DNA from: an uncultured Eubacterium sp.
GTDB taxonomy: Bacteria > Bacillota > Clostridia > Lachnospirales > Lachnospiraceae
Reading direction: 5' to 3'
Assembly (NCBI GenBank): GCA_910584645.1
Contig: CAJUAU010000011.1
Coordinates: 30,715-94,714 of the forward strand
DNA length: 64,000 bases
The translations under genes and the position numbers were made by a program. A model generated the notes under the pieces. That model did not search any database. It was given only the letters and a program-made list of their open reading frames with translations, and was not told the DNA's origin. Positions 1 through 5,381 of this stretch are shown piece by piece (positions within the stretch are counted from its first letter, which is position 1; each line of letters begins with the position of its first letter).

Positions 1-69
1 AAGGATTTATTGACTTTCGGTATTTTCCTTTTAGCATTGCTTACATTCGTTTTCACGTTTTGTAAGTAG
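1..69 (+). CDS. Small hydrophobic type I toxin-like peptide, 3' end only
   Basis: The window opens inside a short frame that ends at a TAG at 67-69. The visible 22 residues are almost all hydrophobic (repeated Leu, Phe, Ile, Val) and end in a Cys-Lys tail, as in the holin-like/Fst-like small membrane toxins of Firmicutes. The start codon lies outside the window. A convergent antisense promoter and terminator follow immediately, the usual layout of a type I toxin-antitoxin locus. The assignment rests on size, hydrophobicity and the antisense gene; a fragment of another small membrane peptide is possible. Confidence 0.5.
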   Translation, partial: KDLLTFGIFLLALLTFVFTFCK

Positions 70-79
70 CTATACATAG

Positions 80-172
80 AAAAACCACCCCAAAACTTTG
101 ACCGAGTGGCAGGGTGGAATTTCTACTTTACTATTAGGTCAACCCACCTTGTGGGCGGTTGTTCCTTCTTGT
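80..172 (-). ncRNA. Candidate antisense antitoxin RNA of the left-flank toxin
   Basis: A minus-strand promoter (179-207) should start transcription near 172. A GC-rich hairpin with CCACCC/GGGTGG arms at 85-117, followed on the minus strand by a T run at 80-84, would end it after about 90 nt. The RNA overlaps the 3' part of the toxin transcript, whose own terminator-like hairpin is at 140-161. This is inferred from the promoter, the terminator and their position. Confidence 0.5.
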
Positions 173-178
173 AACTCC

Positions 179-207
179 AATATAGCACATCTAAATTACC
201 TTTTCAA
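179..207 (-). promoter_or_regulatory. Sigma-A promoter for the left antisense RNA
   Basis: On the minus strand TTGAAA (202-207) and TATATT (179-184) are separated by exactly 17 bp. The architecture and -10 box match the antisense promoter at 2770-2798 inside the element, which suggests related toxin-antitoxin loci. Confidence 0.6.
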
Positions 208-251
208 GTGTAACTTAGCATTGCAATAAAATATAAAGCGGTACTTGAAAA

Positions 252-328
252 AAAACCCTTGAAAATACTGAACTTTCAAGGGTTTTACTAATCTCTTTAA
301 TTGTCTTGTAATTATCGCTTACTGAACT
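252..328. repeat. Left attachment site (attL)
   Basis: This 77-bp stretch is an imperfect direct repeat of 12870-12945, which covers the end of rpsI and its terminator. It has a perfect 12-bp terminator stem (AAACCCTTGAAA and its complement), a 12-bp core identical to the right copy (CTTGTAATTATC, 305-316), and, read on the minus strand, codons for Phe-Ser-Lys-Arg-stop, the last four residues of ribosomal protein S9. It marks the left end of the integrated element. The part left of the core should be the original rpsI downstream sequence or the end of a neighbouring element. Confidence 0.8.
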
Positions 329-363
329 TCACACCGCATAAAATAAGGCTTTACAGACTATTT

Positions 364-383
364 GTGTGCTACAAGTGTGTTAC
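364..383 (+). repeat. Left integrase arm sites
   Basis: Two copies of the motif GTGTGCTAC (364-372, exact; 375-383 with one change) lie 11 bp apart. The same motif occurs three times, in the same orientation and with the same spacing, at 12787-12817 near the other end. Short phased repeats just inside both att cores are typical binding sites for the N-terminal arm-binding domain of tyrosine integrases. Confidence 0.65.
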
Positions 384-413
384 GAAAAACCATTTTTACC
401 TATTTTTGAACAC

Positions 414-1346
414 CTACAGACACTTTCTTTTTCTCTGTTCAAGCATAATTTCTACCTGTCTTTTATGCTTTTCATACTCTGCCTGTAATTCTGCCCTGCG
501 TAAAGCGATATACTCCACCGTAGAAGTAAACCCATGCTCATTGAATTTATTCATACTGTTTCTGTATGCCCTAGCTTCCACAATATCAAATTTTTCCAAT
601 AATTCACGCTTTGCCTTGCCTATCCGTAACCGCCGTAGTCCTTTTTCCTTTATCTGGCGTATTCTGTCTATGGTTATGCCCTGTTCTCTGGCTACTGCTG
701 CCATTGTCCGATTATTTATGAATATCTCTTTTATTATGCTGTTCTCTCTGTCGGTTGTGTAACGCTCCACAATGCCCCATAATCGGCTTTTAGAGTGTTC
801 GGCATATATTTTATCTATTGTTTCATCTTCAAGGCTAAAATCGGATTGTATGGTATCGGCAAGTGTCAAACTGTTATCATCTGCTAAAGGGGTGTCTAAA
901 CTGGCTACCCCCTGCATCTGTATTTTCAATTCCGGCAGCAGTCTTACAGATACACGCATTTTATCAGCTATTTCATTGTCTGTCGGCGCTCTGCCTAATT
1001 CCTGCTCCAACTCCTGTACGGTTTTCTTGTAACGTGCTATTTTCTGCCTTGTGTGGCTCGGTATCCGCACCGTAGAGCCGCATTTTTCAAGATACCGCTG
1101 TACTGACTGCTTTATCCAGTATTCCGCATAAGTCATAAACCGCACATTTGCAGACGTTTCATAATGCTGTACCGCTTCCCACAATCCAAAATAGGATTCT
1201 TGCAATAAGTCCTCCATAGGCTCATAGGCGGCATATGGCTTTATGAATTTCTTAATCAATGGCAGATTGCCTTCATACAGTAATTGCATATAATCCGTTA
1301 CAGAATAACCGTTCCTAATTTCAGAAACAATTTGCTCATTCGTCAT
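414..1346 (-). CDS. Element-encoded sigma-70 family RNA polymerase sigma factor
   Basis: This 310-residue protein has the order of a primary-type sigma factor. A region 2 core (DLLQESYFGLWEAV, then a segment with FMTYAEYWIKQSVQRYL) is followed by a region 3 with the typical RIPSH motif and APTDNEIADKM, and a region 4 helix-turn-helix ending near residue 243 (TMAAVAREQGITIDRIRQI). About 65 residues of unknown function follow. There is no region 1.1. It is the last gene before attL, and a small plus-strand transcript may start beside its ribosome binding site. It presumably redirects host polymerase to element or helper-phage promoters (inferred); the target promoters are not known. Confidence 0.8.
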   Translation of the reverse strand: MTNEQIVSEIRNGYSVTDYMQLLYEGNLPLIKKFIKPYAAYEPMEDLLQESYFGLWEAVQHYETSANVRFMTYAEYWIKQSVQRYLEKCGSTVRIPSHTRQKIARYKKTVQELEQELGRAPTDNEIADKMRVSVRLLPELKIQMQGVASLDTPLADDNSLTLADTIQSDFSLEDETIDKIYAEHSKSRLWGIVERYTTDRENSIIKEIFINNRTMAAVAREQGITIDRIRQIKEKGLRRLRIGKAKRELLEKFDIVEARAYRNSMNKFNEHGFTSTVEYIALRRAELQAEYEKHKRQVEIMLEQRKRKCL

Positions 1347-1436
1347 TGCAATGCACCTACCCCTTTGCTATAATTTGAGTAAATGCAGGATATAAAGAGA
1401 AGTCAGCCCACAGAAGCAACGACTTCTCTTTTATTT
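1346..1436 (+). ncRNA. Promoter and short transcript antisense to the sigma-factor leader
   Basis: A plus-strand promoter TTGCAA (1346-1351), 17 bp, TATAAT (1369-1374) overlaps the start and ribosome binding site of the sigma gene and points away from it. A hairpin with 10-bp arms (1395-1404 and 1421-1430) and a T-rich tail follows, giving a predicted RNA of about 55 nt. Any sigma mRNA starting to the right would carry the complement in its leader, so this may be a cis-antisense RNA. There is no room for a protein. Confidence 0.45.
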
Positions 1437-1593
1437 TATCACAAAACCGCCTTTTTGCATATTTTAAAAATATTTCAGAATGGCAGCAGGACTAAGCCTT
1501 TTTGAAAATGCCCGGCAATTTGACACGCTTACTACCTCTATGCGGCGTTTCCCTATAAAACCCCCACGGCATGATATTTAGAACAAAAATAAA

Positions 1594-1621
1594 AGGCAGC
1601 AGTCCATTATGAACCCTGCCT
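1594..1621 (-). terminator. Terminator of the serine recombinase gene
   Basis: Just past the recombinase stop codon the minus strand has AGGCAG/CTGCCT arms followed by a T-rich tail of about nine bases. It separates the recombinase from the sigma gene. The rest of 1437-1590 shows no gene. Confidence 0.6.
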
Positions 1622-1630
1622 AAACAATCC

Positions 1631-2308
1631 TTACTCTGCTTTCAATTCTCTCTTATATTTATAGAATGTATTTCTTGCAAGCCCTATCAGTTTCATGCAA
1701 TCCACATCTGACAATGTACCATTAAAATCCTTGCTATGTTTCTGTATCTGTTTCTTCGCTTCAATAGATTTCTTTGTTGTCAGCTTTACCCCCTGCTTCT
1801 GTCCGATCTGCTTACCGTTCAATCTTGCTGTTTCAATTCCCTCTTTCGTTCTCTGGTGCAAGTCCTGTACTTCCTTCTCCGACTGCTCAAAAGCAAGCCT
1901 TATCTGTTCCTTTGCAAGCGACATAAGGTACTTATTCACACCCTCTAAGATAAAGTCAACATTTGTTCCAGTCATTGATATATTGCTCTCTAATGCTTTC
2001 TTATATGTGCTTGTGTTGATATGCGGCTCTTTCAAAAAGACAAGCTCTATACCCTTATTATATAATTCTTCATACAGACAAAAGCCCTCGTCTGCATTCC
2101 TACTCATTCGTGATACACTATCAAAGATAATCGTATCTCCTGCTTTGGCTTTCTTATACAGCTTATTCCATTCTGGTCTATCCTGCTTTGTTCCTGTATA
2201 TATTTCCTGTATTATCACAGCCTTATCATAACTGCCCTTAATATTTCTAATCTGCCTGTCAATGCTCTGCTGTTTTGTACTTATCCGGCAATATCCATAC
2301 ATACACAT
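1631..2308 (-). CDS. Serine recombinase (resolvase/invertase family)
   Basis: The N-terminus has the resolvase fold signature YGYCRISTKQQSIDRQI, with the catalytic serine in RIS, followed by DSVSRMSRN, the conserved Arg-containing active-site loop. The C-terminus is a short helix-turn-helix (DCMKLIGLARNTFYKYKREL). At about 225 residues it is the size of a small resolvase rather than a large serine integrase. The start at 2308 is chosen because a GAGAGGG ribosome binding site lies about 6 nt upstream; a longer frame to 2335 lacks one. It has its own promoter and terminator. With a tyrosine integrase also present, it may resolve multimers or invert a segment rather than integrate the element (inferred). 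Confidence 0.85.
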   Translation of the reverse strand: MCMYGYCRISTKQQSIDRQIRNIKGSYDKAVIIQEIYTGTKQDRPEWNKLYKKAKAGDTIIFDSVSRMSRNADEGFCLYEELYNKGIELVFLKEPHINTSTYKKALESNISMTGTNVDFILEGVNKYLMSLAKEQIRLAFEQSEKEVQDLHQRTKEGIETARLNGKQIGQKQGVKLTTKKSIEAKKQIQKHSKDFNGTLSDVDCMKLIGLARNTFYKYKRELKAE

Positions 2309-2351
2309 AAGCAACGCCCTCTCTTTCAGTATCATTTCTATTGTTCGTCTG

Positions 2352-2409
2352 TTTTGATACTATCATTGTACCTCTTATTATTGTTGTTGTCAATAACTTT
2401 TGATACTAT
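2352..2409 (-). promoter_or_regulatory. Recombinase promoter flanked by direct repeats
   Basis: A strong minus-strand promoter, TTGACA (2388-2393), 17 bp, TACAAT (2365-2370), drives the serine recombinase. Two exact copies of the 12-mer TTTTGATACTAT flank it, at 2352-2363 (around the start of transcription) and 2398-2409 (upstream of -35). They could be operator sites or recombinase-binding subsites; which is not decidable from sequence. Confidence 0.55.
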
Positions 2410-2450
2410 TTTTATATGCATTACTTTTAATACTTAATGTCAAAATGTGA

Positions 2451-2577
2451 TTGATGAATAGACGGACTTATGATATACTTTGTGACATGGGAAACCAGAG
2501 AGCCAAAGGCGGCATTACCCCTCTTATTCTTCGGAGGGTATAAAAGCCCTCCAGACGAAAGAAAGGAGGGCGATACA
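2451..2577 (+). promoter_or_regulatory. Toxin promoter and Shine-Dalgarno-sequestering leader
   Basis: TTGATG (2451-2456), 17 bp, TATACT (2474-2479) begins a leader of about 90 nt for the small toxin. In the leader GCCCTCC (2546-2552) pairs perfectly with GGAGGGC (2565-2571), which contains the ribosome binding site of the toxin. Such masking of the start is common in type I toxin mRNAs and would delay translation. Confidence 0.6.
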
Positions 2578-2670
2578 ATGATTACATATCAGGATTTCTT
2601 TTTGTTCTGTACGTTCATTGTTGCCCTTATCAGTCTGCTTTATCAGATTTTTAAGGACAAAAGAAAATAG
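2578..2670 (+). CDS. Small hydrophobic type I toxin (holin-like/Fst-like)
   Basis: This 30-residue peptide begins Met-Ile-Thr-Tyr-Gln-Asp, has one membrane-spanning segment of about 18 hydrophobic residues, and ends in a basic tail (KDKRK). Length, the polar N-terminus and the lysine-rich end match the holin-like toxin family of Firmicutes. The start is set by a GGAGG 8 nt upstream; an upstream in-frame extension to 2470 is non-coding leader. A convergent antisense RNA promoter lies at 2770-2798. Its likely role is membrane depolarisation when unrepressed, stabilising the element (family knowledge plus inference). Confidence 0.7.
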   Translation: MITYQDFFLFCTFIVALISLLYQIFKDKRK

Positions 2671-2699
2671 CCGCCAACTACTCGCAATAGTTGACGGCT
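2669..2699. terminator. Bidirectional terminator shared by toxin mRNA and antisense RNA
   Basis: Twelve-base arms (AGCCGCCAACTA and a near-perfect complement) overlap the toxin stop codon. A T-rich stretch on the minus strand (TTTTCTTTT) shows termination of the antisense RNA, and the toxin message can fold the same stem. The two RNAs therefore overlap at their 3' ends. Confidence 0.6.
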
Positions 2700-2798
2700 G
2701 TTACTTTATAACACGCTAATGTTATTGTGAGGGGTAGCCGCTTCTCTGGCTTTCCCTCTGTTTAATCATAATATAGCATATCTCCCGGATAAATTCAA
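2669..2798 (-). ncRNA. Antisense antitoxin RNA and its promoter
   Basis: On the minus strand TTGAAT (2793-2798) and TATATT (2770-2775) are 17 bp apart, so transcription should start near 2763 and end at the hairpin 2669-2699, giving about 100 nt. The RNA faces the toxin gene and overlaps its 3' end, as in known par/txpA-type antitoxins. Its loop region contains a further small hairpin around 2707-2725. Confidence 0.6.
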
Positions 2799-2810
2799 GA
2801 ATAAATTCCG

Positions 2811-3161
2811 TTAATGCAAACCGTTAGGAAAGTAATAGACTGTTGCTCTCTGTGGCTCTATGGGCTTGAAATACTCGTCCGGGTTTTCTCCGGCTTCTAT
2901 CAATTCCTGTCTGCATTGCTCTATCCTCTGTAAAAGTTCTTCCCGGCTCTCCCCGGTTATCGCCATCACATCATCTAAAGAGAAATACTCATGCTCATTA
3001 AATGCAGATGCAAGGCTCATTCTCAAACCGCTATAGATAGCTTCTAATGATAAATCATAGTTCTGTATGCCATCATCTATAATCGGTTCTAATTCTGCTC
3101 TGGTAACGCCGTATTTGCCATAATTCGTAAGCAAATTGTTTATAAGTGTGTCCTTATCCAT
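2811..3161 (-). CDS. Hypothetical acidic protein, 116 aa
   Basis: I do not recognise a family. The protein is acidic and helical, begins MDKDTLINNLLTNYGK, and contains SLDDVMAITGESREELLQRIEQ, which could be a small helix-turn-helix-like segment around residues 62-83. There is no signal peptide or membrane segment. It is the last gene of a tightly packed minus-strand cluster (3461, 3173, 2811) downstream of the terminase-like gene, so it is probably part of the element's main operon. Confidence 0.6.
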   Translation of the reverse strand: MDKDTLINNLLTNYGKYGVTRAELEPIIDDGIQNYDLSLEAIYSGLRMSLASAFNEHEYFSLDDVMAITGESREELLQRIEQCRQELIEAGENPDEYFKPIEPQRATVYYFPNGLH

Positions 3162-3172
3162 AACACGCCCCC

Positions 3173-3454
3173 CTATATCGCTATGCTTCGCCCATCAGCA
3201 GGAATAAAAACCTCTGGTGTCCGTCCGATCAGCTTTATAGTATGGCTTGTCTTGCTTGTCCGTACCACTTGCAAATCTACATACTGCCCTATTTCGTATT
3301 CTTCCGGCATTGATACCATTAACCGCCCCTGCTCGTCACTGTTCAGCCATAATTGAAAAATTAGGTGCTTATCTTCAATACCTAAAATCCGATATGCTTT
3401 GATTCCGTTATTATTGCGTAAAGCCGCTGTTGTCTGAATATGTTTGTATTCCAT
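3173..3454 (-). CDS. Hypothetical beta-rich protein, 93 aa
   Basis: The family is not recognised. The predicted strand-rich sequence (YRILGIEDKHLIFQLWLNS, then YVDLQVVRTSKTSHTIKLIG) suggests a compact beta barrel. A GGAGG ribosome binding site precedes the ATG, and the gene lies 6 nt after the 70-residue gene and 11 nt before the 116-residue gene, so the three are almost certainly cotranscribed. Confidence 0.6.
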   Translation of the reverse strand: MEYKHIQTTAALRNNNGIKAYRILGIEDKHLIFQLWLNSDEQGRLMVSMPEEYEIGQYVDLQVVRTSKTSHTIKLIGRTPEVFIPADGRSIAI

Positions 3455-3460
3455 GATGTT

Positions 3461-3673
3461 TTATACCTCCTTTGCGGTCAGATTGCCGCCATACTGTAAA
3501 TAATAAGATACTGGATCATTCGCCTTTAGCTGTTCCTTTTTCATGCGTTCCTGATAACTGTCGTAAAGTTCGGGGCAACGCCTGTGTAATTCTGCCAACT
3601 GCTGATAATGCTTTGTTTTGCCCCACGCTTGTTTGAATTGCTCAAAACTTCTGATTTTCTTTTCTGTGTCCAT
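3461..3673 (-). CDS. Hypothetical charged protein, 70 aa
   Basis: A small basic, helical protein (MDTEKKIRSFEQFKQAWG) without a recognisable domain. The last part (NDPVSYYLQYGGNLTAKEV) is polar. It sits between two other small element genes in the same direction. Function unknown. Confidence 0.55.
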   Translation of the reverse strand: MDTEKKIRSFEQFKQAWGKTKHYQQLAELHRRCPELYDSYQERMKKEQLKANDPVSYYLQYGGNLTAKEV

Positions 3674-3723
3674 TCTTTATACCTCATTCTTTCTTTATGA
3701 AAAATTTAATAGTAACCTTAAAA

Positions 3724-3984
3724 TTACTTATCCGGCAGATATACAATCGGATAGCCTTTCACTTTCAATCCGTAAAATTGTTTTAAATCGTCAGACATAC
3801 GCCTTTTTTGTAACGCCATTTCGGGATAAATTCTTCTAAGCGTTGCACGCACTATGTATAAGTGAAGATTATATTTTTCACATACCATAGTGCAAATTTC
3901 AGTTTCAAGAACATATCCCTGCTGCCTAACCACGCTTAAAACCTCATTTTGCAAGATTTCTTCAACATATGCTTTAAAACTCAT
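3724..3984 (-). CDS. Hypothetical small winged-helix-like protein, 86 aa
   Basis: The likely start is the ATG at 3984 (MSFKAYVEEIL), preceded by GGGGAGGGAG; a longer frame to 4002 has no better site. The start overlaps the end of the terminase-like gene by 11 nt, indicating translational coupling. The middle part (ICTMVCEKYNLHLYIVRATLRRI) resembles a helix-turn-helix, so it may bind DNA, perhaps with the upstream protein (inferred). Confidence 0.55.
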   Translation of the reverse strand: MSFKAYVEEILQNEVLSVVRQQGYVLETEICTMVCEKYNLHLYIVRATLRRIYPEMALQKRRMSDDLKQFYGLKVKGYPIVYLPDK

Positions 3985-4678
3985 TTTCTCCCTCCCCATC
4001 ATCTGACTTTATACCTAATTGTGGTAGCTTTTCCCTTTCTTTTTGCTCCAATAGTTCCGGCAGACTTGGTATATTATCTTTGTCTTTCAAGAATAGATTT
4101 GGTAATTCATCAGCAGACAAAACCCTTCTTTCTGGCTGTTCGACTGTTCCAAACTTAAATTCCTGCTCATTGCTCCAACGTGTATTTTCTTTGTTGTTCA
4201 GCCAAAAGATAGTTCCGGCATTATTTCGGTTATCGCCTAATTTTTGCTCGTAAAAATCTTCAATAAGAATATAGGCTTTTCTGATAAGGTCAAAATCCGC
4301 TGTAGCAATTTTTTGTCTGCCTTTGTTTTCTCCCTCTCTCTTGTAAATATTTCCCCTACGGTCAGAGCCTTTCACATAATCAACTACCGTCTGCGGAGAT
4401 ACACCCAATGCCAACGCTAAACCGCTTTTTGTCGGATTCCGTTTCCACACATAATTAAATTCTTGCGTGTCTTCGTCCTCTGATAATGTCAAGCAACTCT
4501 GAAAATATACAGATATTCTGTTTTTCACTTCCTCCCTTGTCAGCACTATATCATCACGCTCCTCTAAAATAGCTTGTATCTGCTCTGGGGAATAGGAAAG
4601 CCCTCCTGCTTTCTTGGCTTCTTCCCATGCCCGAACCATGTATTGACCTCTACCGTCTGTTTTTTCTTCATTTTTCAT
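3974..4678 (-). CDS. Terminase-small-subunit-like protein
   Basis: In this 234-residue protein the segment KSGLALALGVSPQTVVDYVKG (about residues 84-104) resembles the helix-turn-helix of phage terminase small subunits. It is followed by a helical stretch and by AGTIFWLNN...W..EQEF (about 155-172), which matches the conserved end of that domain, where such proteins have a G-x-I-F-x-L-K-N...W.D.QE pattern. The first 80 and last 60 residues are acidic extensions. No large terminase gene is present, so if the call is right it would redirect a helper phage packaging motor to the element's DNA, as TerS of phage-inducible islands does. A replication or regulatory protein with the same DNA-binding fold is the main alternative. 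Confidence 0.55.
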   Translation of the reverse strand: MKNEEKTDGRGQYMVRAWEEAKKAGGLSYSPEQIQAILEERDDIVLTREEVKNRISVYFQSCLTLSEDEDTQEFNYVWKRNPTKSGLALALGVSPQTVVDYVKGSDRRGNIYKREGENKGRQKIATADFDLIRKAYILIEDFYEQKLGDNRNNAGTIFWLNNKENTRWSNEQEFKFGTVEQPERRVLSADELPNLFLKDKDNIPSLPELLEQKEREKLPQLGIKSDDGEGENEF

Positions 4679-4729
4679 ATAAATCGGCTCCTTTTTTATA
4701 AATTGTGTATATGCGTGGTGCTTAGATTT

Positions 4730-4975
4730 TCACGCTCTTCTGCGGTTATAGTAAGCGTGTATCTTCTTATGGCACGAACCGCAAAGAGTACAAAGGTCTG
4801 TCAGCACATTCTCATTGCCTAATCTGGCATAAGTGATATGATGCACCTGTACGCTCCTAATCCTGCTTATCGGTCTGCCGCACATCACGCAACCGCCATC
4901 TATGGCTATTCGCTCCTGTTTCTTGGCTTCCCATTCATCACTACGCATATAATCCTTATACTGCTGTGTCTGCAT
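4730..4975 (-). CDS. HNH endonuclease
   Basis: This 81-residue protein is a compact HNH nuclease: a first zinc-binding CVMCG pair, the VHHITY core with the catalytic histidine, an asparagine in GNENVLTDL, and a second LCGSCHKKIH pair-plus-histidine. HNH enzymes of this size are commonly encoded beside terminases of cos phages and are needed for cos cleavage there; the neighbouring terminase-small-subunit-like gene fits that pairing. The start has an AAGGAG site and lies inside the last codons of the upstream 73-residue gene. Confidence 0.85.
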   Translation of the reverse strand: MQTQQYKDYMRSDEWEAKKQERIAIDGGCVMCGRPISRIRSVQVHHITYARLGNENVLTDLCTLCGSCHKKIHAYYNRRRA

Positions 4976-5177
4976 TTTTCATCATCTCCTTATAAATCCG
5001 TTCCAGTTCATCAATGACCGCCAATAATAACGCAATCGCAAATTTGTGGTTATCATACTTTTTTGCTATCTGTCCGCTTTCATCAACTACCGCTTCCCAG
5101 TACGCATCATCTGTCTGCACCTTTGAATATTTCTTGTGGAAATTCCACACATCTTTATATAAATTCCAATAATCCAT
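4956..5177 (-). CDS. Hypothetical protein upstream of HNH nuclease, 73 aa
   Basis: A helical acidic protein (MDYWNLYKDVWNFHKKYSKV, later FAIALLLAVIDELERIYKEMM) with no recognised family. Its 3' end overlaps the HNH start by 20 nt, so the two are coupled. It is the first gene after the candidate origin and the primase gene. Confidence 0.6.
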   Translation of the reverse strand: MDYWNLYKDVWNFHKKYSKVQTDDAYWEAVVDESGQIAKKYDNHKFAIALLLAVIDELERIYKEMMKNADTAV

Positions 5178-5229
5178 AATGCACCTGCTTTCTAATATAC
5201 CGTTACAAAAACCGTAAAATTACTTACAT

Positions 5230-5375
5230 TCATTTTGCGCACTTCAATTCGCTAAAGTGCTTGAAACCGTTGATTTTACTGGATTTGTGCAAAATGTGCA
5301 TTTCATATGTGACATTCTAAAGTTAAACCTTATAGGGAATTTACATTTACTTTGCACAAATTGCACATTTCCAGT
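5230..5375. other. Candidate replication origin: two inverted iteron pairs
   Basis: TGTGCA occurs at 5286-5291 and 5295-5300 on the plus strand, and its complement TGCACA at 5353-5358 and 5362-5367. Both pairs have 9-bp spacing, and the two pairs point in opposite directions around an AT-rich stretch of about 50 bp (5301-5352). Related TGCGCA and AAGTGC motifs lie at about 5235-5265. The cluster abuts the 3' end of the primase-helicase gene. Origins of staphylococcal pathogenicity islands have just this design, short oppositely oriented iterons around an AT-rich core next to the pri-rep genes. No gene lies in 5178-5381. Confidence 0.6.
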
Positions 5376-5381
5376 TTTTCT

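Noticed and set aside
2470..2670. 66-residue reading of the toxin frame
   Set aside because: The extra 36 codons span the leader hairpin and lack a ribosome binding site; the strong site precedes codon 37.
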